Origin: JAJRXC01 sp047639555
Lineage (GTDB): Bacteria; Actinomycetota; Acidimicrobiia; Acidimicrobiales; Aldehydirespiratoraceae
Length of the DNA: 64,000 nucleotides
Reading direction: 5' to 3'
NCBI GenBank assembly: GCA_047639555.1
Contig: JBLIOE010000004.1
Span: 82,957 to 146,956 of the forward strand
The notes beneath the pieces were generated by a model that saw only the letters and a list, made by a program, of their open reading frames with translations, was not told the origin of the DNA and ran no database searches. Position 1 is the stretch's first letter. Each line of letters opens with the position of its first letter. Positions 33,954 through 43,100 of the stretch are shown piece by piece. Both the position numbers and the translations under genes were made by a program.

Positions 33954-36347
33954 ATGGAACTCCAGCACCCGTCTCCGTTTAGCCCGAAGTGGCGTGGTCG
34001 CTGGATCTGGTTTGAACGCCCGGCGATCCACGCCGAGACGGCGACCCGTCCTGTCCGCAGCGATCCCGACGGCGCCGTCGGTCTCTTTCGCCGCGTGGTG
34101 GAAGTCGATGGCGTCCCGGCCGAGGCACCCTGCCGTCTCTGGGTAGATGGCCGTTACCTCCTCGAGGTCAACGGGACGGAGGTCGCCCGTGGCCCGGTGC
34201 GAAGTGATCCGCGGCGAGCCCACTACGACGTGGTCGACCTTGCGCCCGCGCTGCGCCCGGGAACAAACGTGCTCTCACTCACGGTTCGTCACTTTGGTGC
34301 GGCCACTTCGTGGTGGATGCCCGCCCACCCGACGTACACCTTGGGCGCCGGCTGCGTCGCGTTCGAGGCAGAGATCGGCGAACAATGGATCGTGAGCGAC
34401 CGTTCGTGGCTGGCAGCGAAGGGGGAAGCGTGGACACCCGTAGCGATGCCGGGCGATGTCGCCAGTCTTCCGCTCGAGTCATTCGACGACCGCCAGTATC
34501 CCCACGGCTGGAGCGAAGGTGGCTTTGACACCAGCGAATGGTCTTCCGCAATGGAGATCACCCCCATGCACACCGGCGCCAGCGGCGAGCGCCGACCGTC
34601 GAGTGACCCCTTCGGGATGTTGCGGCCGCCCGTCCGCCTTCACTTCCCCGACGGCCAGACCCATACGGCGGACATGGTCGCCGAACGGACCCTCAGCGGA
34701 GCGGCCCCAATCCACGATCCGGTCGCCCAGGTGCTGGCCGACGAATCAACATGGGGGAGCGACGGGTCGGTTGTGCATCGCCGGTACGACCTCGGTCGAA
34801 TTGCCGCCGGTACCGTCACGCTCGTGATCGAGGGAGCGACCGCCGGCACCGTGGTCGATCTTGCCGCATCCGAACATCTCGATGAAGAGGGGCGTCTAGC
34901 ACCGCTCGGGCAACACGCGGGGCTGCGTTACGTCTGCTCGGCCGGAGACGCAACGTTCGAGGGCCTCGACATCATCGGCACCCGCTTCATCAACGCGTCG
35001 ATTCGCACTCCCGATGGGAGCGCCGCGCCGCTTGTCACCGTCGCGATCCGCGATCGGCTCCGGCCCCGACCAGACGGGGCATCGTTCGAGTGTTCCGATC
35101 CGCAGCTGCAGAACATCTTCGACATCGGTCTCCGGACCGTCGACCTCTCGGCCCTCGATGCCTATGTCGACTGTCCCACCCGCGAACAACGGGCCTGGAC
35201 GGGCGACTCCGTCGTGCATCAATCGGTCGACTTTGTCACCAACCCCGACTGGTCGATGCCTCGTTGGCATCCGGAGCTGGCAGCGGCGGCCCGGGTCGAC
35301 GGAATGCTCGCGATGGCGGCGGCCTCCGACTTCGCCGAGGACGATCGCTTCTTCGTACCGGACTGGTCGCTCCACTGGGTGCGCTCCCTCCACAACGTGT
35401 ATCGCTACACGGGAGACAAGAAGCTCGTGGCGGAACTACTGCCGGTCGCCGAGCGAACCCTGCGCTGGTTCGAGTCGTACCTCGCCGACGACCATCTGCT
35501 CGAGTGGGTCGACGGGTGGCTCCTCCTCGACTGGTCGAGTGTCTATTCACACGGCAAGTCGTCGATCCTCAACGGCCTTTGGATTCGTGGTCTCCAGGAC
35601 TTCGCCGAAATGGCCGAGTGGCTCGAGAATCACGGCAGCGCCCGCTGGGCCACCGAACGAGCCGAGGCCACACGGGCCAGTTTCGATCTGTTCTGGGACG
35701 ATCGTCGCCAGCTCTATGTCGACCACGTCGTCGACGGCGAGCAGCAGGCCGCAGCATCACAAGCCGCGGGCGCGGCGGCCCTGGTCGCTGAGGCCGTGCC
35801 ACCGTCACGGGTGGACGCGGTGGTCTCCGCCATTACCGATCGCACTCGACTCATCCAACACTCCTGGTACATGGACACCGTTACCGTCGAGGGACAGCTC
35901 TCGGGGGCGATGTACATGGCGGTCGGTTATCCGGCACCCGACTGGGATACCGAGACACAAATCGTGGAGACGGAGCCGTTCTTCCGATATGTGCTGCACG
36001 ACGCGCTGGCGATGGCCGGTCGGGCGGACCTGATCGCCGAGTTGTGCCGTGACTGGGCACGTTTCGTCGATCGAGGCGAAACCTCGTGGCCGGAGTGTTG
36101 GGCCGGTGGCACGCGTTGTCACGGGTGGTCAAGTACCCCGACCAGAGATCTCATCGTCCACACGCTCGGAATCACCCCGAACGAGCCGGGCTACGCATCA
36201 GTTCGCGTCGCTCCTGCCCTCGGTGGCCTCGAGTGGGCCAAAGCCACCGTGCCAACACCACACGGGTTTGTCACCGTCGAGGCATACGCGGACGGCCGGG
36301 TGACGGTCGACAGCCCCGTGCCGGTCGTTCAGGTGGCGAATACCTGA
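33954..36347 (+). CDS. GH78 family alpha-L-rhamnosidase-like protein
   Basis: This 797-residue protein has the GH78 layout. N-terminal beta-sandwich domains include the LWVDGRYLLEVNGTEVARG and YDVVDLAPALRPGTN segments; a catalytic (alpha/alpha)6 barrel follows with DCPTREQRAWTGDSVV, and a C-terminal beta-domain ends the protein. DCPxRExxxWTGD is the hallmark of the rhamnosidase family. No signal peptide is seen, so it may act on imported glycosides. AGAAGGACA precedes ATG 33954. The C-terminus overlaps the convergent VOC gene by 19 bases. It is the only sugar-degrading gene here. Confidence 0.85.
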   Translation: MELQHPSPFSPKWRGRWIWFERPAIHAETATRPVRSDPDGAVGLFRRVVEVDGVPAEAPCRLWVDGRYLLEVNGTEVARGPVRSDPRRAHYDVVDLAPALRPGTNVLSLTVRHFGAATSWWMPAHPTYTLGAGCVAFEAEIGEQWIVSDRSWLAAKGEAWTPVAMPGDVASLPLESFDDRQYPHGWSEGGFDTSEWSSAMEITPMHTGASGERRPSSDPFGMLRPPVRLHFPDGQTHTADMVAERTLSGAAPIHDPVAQVLADESTWGSDGSVVHRRYDLGRIAAGTVTLVIEGATAGTVVDLAASEHLDEEGRLAPLGQHAGLRYVCSAGDATFEGLDIIGTRFINASIRTPDGSAAPLVTVAIRDRLRPRPDGASFECSDPQLQNIFDIGLRTVDLSALDAYVDCPTREQRAWTGDSVVHQSVDFVTNPDWSMPRWHPELAAAARVDGMLAMAAASDFAEDDRFFVPDWSLHWVRSLHNVYRYTGDKKLVAELLPVAERTLRWFESYLADDHLLEWVDGWLLLDWSSVYSHGKSSILNGLWIRGLQDFAEMAEWLENHGSARWATERAEATRASFDLFWDDRRQLYVDHVVDGEQQAAASQAAGAAALVAEAVPPSRVDAVVSAITDRTRLIQHSWYMDTVTVEGQLSGAMYMAVGYPAPDWDTETQIVETEPFFRYVLHDALAMAGRADLIAELCRDWARFVDRGETSWPECWAGGTRCHGWSSTPTRDLIVHTLGITPNEPGYASVRVAPALGGLEWAKATVPTPHGFVTVEAYADGRVTVDSPVPVVQVANT

Positions 36348-36748
36348 TCGTCGTCGGCGAAGGCCTTGAACTCGAGGGCATTACCCGAGGGGTCAAGGAA
36401 GAACATGGTCGCCTGCTCTCCAACCGATCCCGCGAATCGTGTGTGCGGTTCGATCACGAAGCTGACGTCGGCCGCCTGCAGACGATCACGCAACGAACGC
36501 CAGGCCGCAGGGTCGAGGAGTAACCCGAAGTGGGGGACTGGGACCGCGTCGCCGTCGACCGGATTCGAGCCGGCGATGCCCGCGTGGCGGGGGACCTCAT
36601 GGAGGACCAGCTGATGGCCATCGAAATCGAAATCCACCCAGGTGGTGTCGCTGCGGCCCTCCGAAAGTCCGAGCACTTCGCGATAGAACTCGCGGCTCTT
36701 GTCCAGGTCGGAAACCGGAATGGCGAGATGGAATCGGCTCTGTCGCAT
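36329..36748 (-). CDS. VOC/glyoxalase superfamily protein
   Basis: This is a 139-residue vicinal-oxygen-chelate protein. The two beta-alpha-beta-beta-beta units are clear: FHLAIPVSDLDKSREFYREV in the first, and PHFGLLL followed by MFFLDPSGNALEFKAFAD in the second. His in FHLAI and Glu in LEFKAF are typical metal ligands. It starts at ATG 36748; a longer in-frame version runs toward the ZIP gene and is unlikely. It is a dioxygenase- or glyoxalase-like enzyme with unknown substrate. Confidence 0.82.
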   Translation of the reverse strand: MRQSRFHLAIPVSDLDKSREFYREVLGLSEGRSDTTWVDFDFDGHQLVLHEVPRHAGIAGSNPVDGDAVPVPHFGLLLDPAAWRSLRDRLQAADVSFVIEPHTRFAGSVGEQATMFFLDPSGNALEFKAFADDDQVFAT

Positions 36749-36834
36749 CGAGTCCAACCGTACGCCAACGGCCCCGCGCCACGCCGCCTCTGCCATGGAG
36801 GCAAGAAAGCGTTGGACAGTTATCCTCGGCCGCC

Positions 36835-37656
36835 ATGAATGTCATCACCATTGCCGTCGTGATCTTCGTTGTGTCGCTCGCGGCAACCTTTGCGCCGATC
36901 CGCCTCGGTAGTCGCGTGAATGGCAACCGGCTGAGCGACCTGACCGGAATCGCATCGGGTCTTCTTCTCGCCAGCGCGCTGGTGGTCGTCATACCTGAGG
37001 GTTTCCACACCGCCGCGGAGGCCAGCGATGGCGAGGCTTTCGCGTATGACCCCGTCGTGCTGGGCGCGATGATCCTGGCCGGTTTCCTGGCGATCATGCT
37101 CTTGGAAGGGCTCGGCATCGGCCACGCGGTCCATGAGGAGCACCACGACCATGTCGCAGGGCATGGCCACGGGCATGTCCACCACCCGACCTCGGCGAAG
37201 GTACTTGCCCTCGGGCTGAGCTTGCACTCCGTGGCCGACGGAATCGCCATCGGTGCGGCCGCGGCGGCCGGCGACGAGGCCGTCTCTGCGGTCGTGGCCC
37301 TCGGCGTGCTGGTGCACCGCATTCCTGCCGCGGTCAGTCTTGGTCTCTTCTCCCTGCACGACGACGATGTTCGGGCGGGCTCGGTCGGTGGCTTGATCTG
37401 GTTTGCGATAGCAACTCCGGCCGCCTTGCTCGTGTCCTACGGCTTACTCGAGGGCGCCGACGGCGGGGCCGTCGCACTGGCCCTGCTGTTCAGCGCCGGC
37501 ACCTTCCTCTACGTGGCCACGGTCGACACCCTCCCTGCGGTCCACAACCCCGACACCGGGCGACGCAGCGCTCGGAATGTGGTGCTGAGCGCGAGTGTGT
37601 TCACGCTTGCGCTCTTCGTCCTCACGGCTACCGACGTTCTCGGTTCTTCGCACTGA
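36835..37656 (+). CDS. ZIP family divalent metal transporter
   Basis: This 273-residue integral membrane protein has about seven to eight hydrophobic helices. The ZIP signature is visible: LHSVADGIAIGAA in helix IV and HRIPAAVSLGLF in helix V, which form the binuclear metal site. A His-rich cytoplasmic loop (GHAVHEEHHDHVAGHGHGHVHH around residues 97-120) precedes helix IV. Zinc or another divalent cation is the likely substrate. It is separated from the BVMO gene by about 25 bases, so the two may share a transcript. Confidence 0.9.
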   Translation: MNVITIAVVIFVVSLAATFAPIRLGSRVNGNRLSDLTGIASGLLLASALVVVIPEGFHTAAEASDGEAFAYDPVVLGAMILAGFLAIMLLEGLGIGHAVHEEHHDHVAGHGHGHVHHPTSAKVLALGLSLHSVADGIAIGAAAAAGDEAVSAVVALGVLVHRIPAAVSLGLFSLHDDDVRAGSVGGLIWFAIATPAALLVSYGLLEGADGGAVALALLFSAGTFLYVATVDTLPAVHNPDTGRRSARNVVLSASVFTLALFVLTATDVLGSSH

Positions 37657-37680
37657 GCGTTTGTTTGCCATCCTGATCGG

Positions 37681-39465
37681 GTGATCGACCGAGAAACCAC
37701 GCACGCCCGTTATCGAGCTGAGCGCGAAAAACGTCTGCGCGCCGATGGCAACGAGCAGTACATCGAGGTGACGGACCAGTTCGCTCGTTACGTCGACGAC
37801 CCGTACGTGGCGCGCGTTGAGCGGGAGCCCCTCGACGACGAAGTCACGTTCGCCTTCGTCGGTGGCGGTTTCGCCGGCCTCGTTGCGGGGGCTGCGCTGT
37901 CTTCGGCCGGAATCGCCGACGTGAGAATCATTGAGAAGGGCGGTGACTTCGGCGGTACCTGGTATTGGAATCGTTATCCGGGGGCCCAGTGCGACACGGC
38001 GGCGTTTGTTTACCTGCCCCTTCTCGAAGAGACCGGTCACATGCCCTCGGAGAAGTACACCCACGCGCCCGAGATCCTCGAACACTGCCAGCGAATCGGT
38101 CGACATTTCGGCCTCTACGACGACGCTGTCTTCTCGACGGAAGTCACCGACGTGACGTGGGACGAGGACCTTGGCCGATGGTTGATCGCCACCGACCGCG
38201 GCGACCGTATCCGGGCCAAGTACATCGCCATGGGCACCGGCCCACTCCATCGCCCCAAGCTGCCCGGAATTCCGGGCATCGAATCGTTCGTGGGGCACAC
38301 CTTCCACACCACCCGTTGGGACTACGACTACACCGGCGGCGACCCGTCGGGTGCGCTGATGGAGAACCTGGCTGACAAGCGGGTCGGAATCATCGGCACC
38401 GGAGCGACGTCGGTCCAGTGTGTTCCCTACCTCGGGCGGGCCTGCGGCGAACTCTTCGTCTTCCAACGGACGCCTTCGTCGATCGACGTCCGCAACAACC
38501 GCCCGACCGACCCGGAGTGGTTCGCCACACTCGAGCAAGGGTGGCAACAGAAATGGCTCATGAACTTCACCACACTGCAGACCGGTGGTTTCACGGACGA
38601 AGATCTCGTGATGGACGGCTGGACCGACATCTCCCAGCGCATCCGCGATCGGGTGTTCGCCAACGCGGGTGACTTCAGCCCGGCGGCGATGGAGCAGGCG
38701 TATCACGACAGCGACGACGAGAAGATGGACGAGATCCGGGGCCGGGTCGACGAGATCGTGCAAAACGAGATGGTGGCGGAGGCGCTCAAGCCTTGGTACC
38801 GCCAACTCTGCAAACGTCCGTGTTTCCACGACGAATACCTCGACACGTTCAACCGGCCGAACGTGCACATCATCGATACCAATGGTCAGGGTGTGGAGGC
38901 CATCACTCCGGCCGGCGTCGTGGTCGCCGGGGAGGAGTACCCGCTCGACTGCATCATCTATGCGTCCGGGTTCGAAGTAGGCACCGCCCTCACGCGACGA
39001 GCCGGGTTCGACGTCACCGGCCGCAACGGCCTGCGCCTCTCCGACCATTGGGCCGATGGCATGCGCACTCTCCACGGCCTGCAGATGCATGGCTTCCCCA
39101 ACGCGTTCTATGTCAGCCCTGCGCAGGCCGCGAACCTGATCTCCAACGTGCCGCACAATCTCGTCGAGGCCGGAGCAACGATTGGGGCGATTGTTCAGCA
39201 CGCCGAAGCCGAATCCGCTGACGAAGTCGAACCCACCGTCGCGGCCGTTGACGCGTGGATCGAGCTGCTGGTGGCCGGCGGCCGCACGTTTGGCGGAGGC
39301 GCCGATTGCACGCCGGGTTATTACAACAATGAAGGCCAGCCCGGCGATAGCAACGTGCTCGATCGGCTCGGATATCCGGCCGGTCCAGTTGCCTACTTTG
39401 CGCACATCCAGGCGTGGCGCGACAGCGGCGAGTTCGACGGCATTGAGTTTCGTCGGCGCCCCTGA
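37681..39465 (+). CDS. Type I Baeyer-Villiger monooxygenase (paralogue 1)
   Basis: This 594-residue FAD/NADPH enzyme inserts oxygen next to a ketone to give an ester or lactone. The N-terminal extension (about 55 residues with REKRLRADGNEQY) precedes the FAD motif GGGFAG (61-66) and GGDFGGTWYWNRYPGAQCD. The BVMO fingerprint FVGHTFHTTRWD is at residues 203-214, followed by the NADPH motif GTGATS. The long N-terminal part resembles cyclopentadecanone-type BVMOs. The start is GTG 37681. It is similar in layout to the gene at 58126. Confidence 0.9.
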   Translation: MIDRETTHARYRAEREKRLRADGNEQYIEVTDQFARYVDDPYVARVEREPLDDEVTFAFVGGGFAGLVAGAALSSAGIADVRIIEKGGDFGGTWYWNRYPGAQCDTAAFVYLPLLEETGHMPSEKYTHAPEILEHCQRIGRHFGLYDDAVFSTEVTDVTWDEDLGRWLIATDRGDRIRAKYIAMGTGPLHRPKLPGIPGIESFVGHTFHTTRWDYDYTGGDPSGALMENLADKRVGIIGTGATSVQCVPYLGRACGELFVFQRTPSSIDVRNNRPTDPEWFATLEQGWQQKWLMNFTTLQTGGFTDEDLVMDGWTDISQRIRDRVFANAGDFSPAAMEQAYHDSDDEKMDEIRGRVDEIVQNEMVAEALKPWYRQLCKRPCFHDEYLDTFNRPNVHIIDTNGQGVEAITPAGVVVAGEEYPLDCIIYASGFEVGTALTRRAGFDVTGRNGLRLSDHWADGMRTLHGLQMHGFPNAFYVSPAQAANLISNVPHNLVEAGATIGAIVQHAEAESADEVEPTVAAVDAWIELLVAGGRTFGGGADCTPGYYNNEGQPGDSNVLDRLGYPAGPVAYFAHIQAWRDSGEFDGIEFRRRP

Positions 39466-39511
39466 CCGTCACCGGCTTCCGCGTCCGGCGACGGACAGCT
39501 ACCGTGAAGAT

Positions 39512-40324
39512 ATGACTGATCTGCAGAACCGCCCCGATACCGGGGGCTTCGAGCCTGAGTTCAAAGACGTCTCCTTCCCGTTCCCGGAGCCCACCGCAAC
39601 GATCGAAGAAGAACGGCTCCGCCGTAAGCAGAGCCTGGCCGGCGGACTGCGAATGCTTGGTCGCCTTCGGCTCGCCGAGGGTGTCGCCGGTCATGTGACC
39701 GTGCGCGACCCCGAACATTTGGATCACTTCTGGGTGAATCCGTTCGGCAAGAACTTCAAGTACATGCAGGTGTCCGACCTCATCTGTGTCAACCACAAGG
39801 GTGAAGTCGTGATCGGCGATCGACCGGTGAACACCGCCGCCTTCGCGATTCATTCGAGCCTGCACGATGCTCGACCTGATGTCATGGCTGCGGCCCACTG
39901 CCACTCGATGCACGGGCGCACGTTCGCGGCGATGGCGAAACCACTGCGAATGCTCACACAGGACCACACGATGTTCTACAACGACATCGCGATGCACTCC
40001 GATGGTGGCGGCGCCGTCGTCCTCGATGCCGAAGATGGCGCCAAGATGGCTGCGAGTCTGGGCGACAAGAAGGCTTTGATCCACCAGAACCACGGACTGA
40101 TCACCGTCGGCGGGTCAGTCGAGGCCGCCGTGTGGTGGTTCGTGGCGCTCGACCGCTGCTGTCAGACGCAACTCCTCGCCGAAGCGGCGGGCGATCCCGT
40201 CGATATCCCTGAAGAACTCTGTCAGGCCGGTTTCGAACAGCAGGGCAACGACCTGGCCGGCTGGTTCCAGTTCCAGCCGTGGTGGGAAGAACTCAAGCGC
40301 GAAGAAGCCGATCTCTTCAACTGA
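39512..40324 (+). CDS. Class II aldolase/adducin domain protein
   Basis: This is a 270-residue zinc-dependent class II aldolase/adducin family protein. LAEGVAGHVTVRDPEHLDHFW and NPFGKNFKYMQVSDL match the N-terminal phosphate/substrate region. AAHCHSMHGRTFAAM and LIHQNHGLITVGGSVEAA supply the zinc-binding His residues. Many homologues are uncharacterised and occur in catabolic clusters. ATG 39512 was chosen over a much longer in-frame ORF that would overlap the BVMO. It stands 47 bases after the BVMO and probably shares its transcript. Confidence 0.82.
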   Translation: MTDLQNRPDTGGFEPEFKDVSFPFPEPTATIEEERLRRKQSLAGGLRMLGRLRLAEGVAGHVTVRDPEHLDHFWVNPFGKNFKYMQVSDLICVNHKGEVVIGDRPVNTAAFAIHSSLHDARPDVMAAAHCHSMHGRTFAAMAKPLRMLTQDHTMFYNDIAMHSDGGGAVVLDAEDGAKMAASLGDKKALIHQNHGLITVGGSVEAAVWWFVALDRCCQTQLLAEAAGDPVDIPEELCQAGFEQQGNDLAGWFQFQPWWEELKREEADLFN

Positions 40325-40347
40325 GCTGAACCTTCGGGCCAAATCTG

Positions 40348-41541
40348 TTAGCTGGGAATGTCTTTCCACGCCACGTTCTTGTCGACGCGGGGCTCGCCAG
40401 GAAGACCAAGAACGCGCTCGCCCAGAATGTTGCGCATGATGTCTGAGGTGCCGCCCTCGATCGTGTTGGCTTGCGAGCGCAAGAACGATTTCGACGCCGT
40501 ATAGGTGTCGCGGCCGCCCAGATTCCGCGTCAGCGGGTATCCGGGGGTGTGCATCATCCCTTCGGAACCGAGCACATCCATCAGCGTGTTCCAGATCCGC
40601 TTGTTCAACTCGGCGCTCGCAAGCTTTCCCACTGAACCTTCGGGGCCGGGATTGCCGACGGTGGAGTTTGAACGGGCTCGCAGGGTGGTGAGACGGCCAA
40701 CCTCTGCTTCGATCCAGAGCTGACTCACGCGATCCTGGAGCGAGGCGCGAGCAGCCACTGAGAGGCTGTCCTTTCGTTTGTTCCATTCATCGACCAGCGT
40801 GGCGATATTGCCCGAACCGCGTGGGGCGGTACTTCCGCCGAGGGCCACGCGTTCGTTCATCAGCGTGGTCGTCGCCACTCGCCAACCGTCGCCGACATCA
40901 CCCAGCAGATTTTCGTGGGGCACTCGTACGTCAGTGAAGAACACCTCGTTGAATTCGGCATCGCCCGTGATCTGGTACAGCGGCCGAATCTCCACGCCGG
41001 GCGCGTGCATGTCGAGGATGAAATACGACAGCCCCTTGTGTTTCGGGGCGTCGGGATCGGTGCGCACGAGCAACATGCCGTAACGAGAGATATGGGCCAC
41101 GCTGGTCCAAACCTTTTGACCGTTCACGATCCACTCGTCGCCGTCGCGAACGGCTCGGCTCGAGAGACCGGCCACATCGGAGCCGTGGCTCGGCTCGCTG
41201 AACATCTGGCACCACCAGTCTTCTCCGGTGAAGATCCGCTTCAGGTGCTTCTCGTGATGTTCATCGGAGCCATACGTGAGCACCGTTGGGAGGCCCATAC
41301 CAATACCAATGGTGTTCACCGCGAGCGGGTGAAAGGCCCGGCCCGCTTCCCGAATCGTGTCTTCCACGGCTCCCTGCAGACCGGGCGAGAGGCCAAGTCC
41401 GCCTTTACCCTCGGGGAACTGCACCATCGCGAGGCCGGCGTCCCACAGCGCACTCCGGAAGGCGACTTCTTCCGCTTCGACACCCACGTCATCGATGACT
41501 GCCTGGGTGCGCGAGCGAATGTCTTCATCAGTGAGCGTCAT
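40348..41541 (-). CDS. Acyl-CoA dehydrogenase (actinobacterial FadE-type)
   Basis: This is a 397-residue acyl-CoA dehydrogenase. MVQFPEGKGGLGLSPG, CQMFSEPSHGSDVAGLSSRA, WIVNGQKVWTSVAHISRYG and FNEVFFTDVRVPHENLLG give the family fold. The C-terminal SQANTIEGGTSDIMRNILGERVLGLP has the Glu that aligns with the MCAD base. This pattern is common in actinobacterial sterol or cyclic acid degradation. It converges on the class II aldolase gene, with 23 bases between. The substrate is unknown. Confidence 0.88.
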   Translation of the reverse strand: MTLTDEDIRSRTQAVIDDVGVEAEEVAFRSALWDAGLAMVQFPEGKGGLGLSPGLQGAVEDTIREAGRAFHPLAVNTIGIGMGLPTVLTYGSDEHHEKHLKRIFTGEDWWCQMFSEPSHGSDVAGLSSRAVRDGDEWIVNGQKVWTSVAHISRYGMLLVRTDPDAPKHKGLSYFILDMHAPGVEIRPLYQITGDAEFNEVFFTDVRVPHENLLGDVGDGWRVATTTLMNERVALGGSTAPRGSGNIATLVDEWNKRKDSLSVAARASLQDRVSQLWIEAEVGRLTTLRARSNSTVGNPGPEGSVGKLASAELNKRIWNTLMDVLGSEGMMHTPGYPLTRNLGGRDTYTASKSFLRSQANTIEGGTSDIMRNILGERVLGLPGEPRVDKNVAWKDIPS

Positions 41542-41563
41542 GGCGAGCCAACTTAGTGCCGCG

Positions 41564-42496
41564 CTACGGCATTGCTGATATCGCCCGGTCGACTGCTTCG
41601 TCGAGATCGGTCACGGCGAAGGTGTAACCCTCGTCGAGGAGGCGGCGGGGGATCGCGGCCCGACCGGTAAGGACGAGGGCGGGATCGGACCCGAGCAGCC
41701 GTGCACCGACCTGCGTGACGATCCGGGGCGCGGGCAGGCCGAACCGACGGCCCAGGGCTCGTCGATAGGCGGCCATGAACTCACGATTCGTGACGGGTTC
41801 TGGAGCGGTCAGGTGGTAGGTGCCGCTCATGACGTCGTTCGTCACGGCGCGGCGCAGCAGGGCAAACATGTCTTCCGCGGCGATCCACGACACCCACTGG
41901 CGACCGCCCGCCACCGGACCAGCAAGGCCCAAGCGAACCAGTCGAGTCATTTGTTTGGTTGCGGGGTCGCCGGCGCCGCCGATGGCGATGCCGGGTCGGA
42001 GGAGCACCGTCCTCGGGATCTTCTCGGTGACTTCCCGAAAGGCCTGTTCCCAGCGACGACACACCTCGACCTGTTGCGGGACTCCGGAGAGCGGAAGACG
42101 AGAGTATTCGTCGATATGCCCCTCGGGTACGTCGCCAAAACGGGCGAGCGATGAGAGCTGGATCCAAGCGTCGGGAACGTGCCCAAGGCGTTCGAGCGCG
42201 GCGCCAACGAGGTTGACGGTTCCGGCTCGCGAGGCGATGAGTTCGGCCAGATTTCGTTCCGACGGTCGACAGTCGACTCGTTTGCCCGCGAGGTGCACGA
42301 TCGTGTCGGCCGCGCCGAGCTCGTCAACCCACGGACCCAGCGAGACGGCATCCCACTGCACTGAGCGCCAGCCGTCGTGCTGTGACGCGGGGCCGCGACC
42401 AAATACGAGCACCTCGATGTTGTCGCCCACGAGGCGCTCGCGAAGCGCGGTGCCGAGAAAGCCCGAGCCGCCGATCAGTGCAACAGTGTGTGTCAT
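41564..42496 (-). CDS. TIGR01777-type NAD-dependent epimerase/dehydratase
   Basis: This 310-residue extended SDR of the TIGR01777 (YfcH/SulA-like) group has ALIGGSGFLGTALRERL (NAD motif), DTIVHLAGKRVDCR, the NLVGAALE helix, the RPGIAIGG strand and WVSWIAAEDM near the middle. A YxxxK dyad is not obvious, as in other members of this group. The substrate is unknown. Its ATG overlaps the stop of the broken crotonase ORF (ATGA at 42493-42496), so it belongs to the end of the selenoprotein operon. Confidence 0.85.
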   Translation of the reverse strand: MTHTVALIGGSGFLGTALRERLVGDNIEVLVFGRGPASQHDGWRSVQWDAVSLGPWVDELGAADTIVHLAGKRVDCRPSERNLAELIASRAGTVNLVGAALERLGHVPDAWIQLSSLARFGDVPEGHIDEYSRLPLSGVPQQVEVCRRWEQAFREVTEKIPRTVLLRPGIAIGGAGDPATKQMTRLVRLGLAGPVAGGRQWVSWIAAEDMFALLRRAVTNDVMSGTYHLTAPEPVTNREFMAAYRRALGRRFGLPAPRIVTQVGARLLGSDPALVLTGRAAIPRRLLDEGYTFAVTDLDEAVDRAISAMP

Positions 42497-42846
42497 AGGG
42501 CCTCTCTCCGTGGCACCAGTTCTCTGCGGTGCGGGTGGTCACGGCCGACGGTGCGAGCCGGAAGTGGCACGCCAGAGGCAGTTCGAGGCCTCCACCCAGG
42601 CAGTACCCAAAGAGCGTCGCGATCGAGGGTTTGCCCATGTTCTCGATCCGGCCAAGCACCCGACGACGCTGATCGAGCACTCGGTTCATTTCGCCGGCCT
42701 CTCCATGCACACTCATGAGCTGCTTCATCGACTGCCACCTCGACCTGATCCATGTACTCGAAGGTCATGCGATTGATCGGCGCGTCGTTGTTGGTCAGCG
42801 TGAGTACGCCACCGTCTGGTTCGATGATCAAGGCGACGTCGCTCAT
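42493..42846 (-). pseudogene. Enoyl-CoA hydratase remnant (frameshift and deletions)
   Basis: An intact crotonase start (MSDVALIIEPDGGVLTLTNN; then INRMTFEYMDQVEVAVDEA) reads in frame for about 42 codons. The same sequence then continues in another frame as LKQLMSVHGEAG... and IENMGKPSIATLFG, then CLGGGLELPLACHFRLA. The oxyanion strand expected before DLKQLM is missing (about 20-25 residues) and everything after CHFRLA is lost. The 118-codon ORF in the first frame is therefore mostly nonsense. It still ends in ATGA with the next gene. A sequencing or assembly error could contribute, but two lost segments argue for real decay. Confidence 0.75.
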
Positions 42847-43100
42847 ACGAGGTCCGGTTCACGAGGGTCGAGGATCGATACCGACAACAACCCAGGAAGG
42901 GCGGGTTGCATCATGTCGAGAGCCACCGTCTCCAAGAAGGAGCGGGGCATCACACATTCAGCGCACTCGGCCGTGTCGAGAATGAGCGTGAGCGTGACGC
43001 TCTGCTCATCAGTGCCGCTGACAACGATGTCGCCGCCGTCAGCCGCCACGAGGTCTCGGACACCAACGATCGCGGCGGTGGCGTTATCGGCGCTGATCAT
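42843..43100 (-). CDS. NifU-C-like small protein with CxxC motif
   Basis: This 85-residue protein resembles the NifU C-terminal (Nfu) domain: a helix VGVRDLVAADGGDI, strands VTLTLILDTAECAECVMP with a CAEC motif, then a helix FLETVALDMM. The CxxC pair could bind an iron-sulfur cluster or act as a redox thiol. It overlaps the SDR upstream and the crotonase remnant downstream by four bases each, so it is part of the selenoprotein operon. Small, but the tight coupling and the motif support a real gene. Confidence 0.72.
   Translation of the reverse strand: MISADNATAAIVGVRDLVAADGGDIVVSGTDEQSVTLTLILDTAECAECVMPRSFLETVALDMMQPALPGLLSVSILDPREPDLV

Noticed and set aside
37444..39405. A 653-codon open frame on the minus strand opposite the BVMO
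   Set aside because: Its product is low-complexity, Arg/Val/Glu-rich with no recognisable domain, while the plus strand encodes a complete BVMO with all motifs. It is an antisense shadow of high-GC coding sequence.
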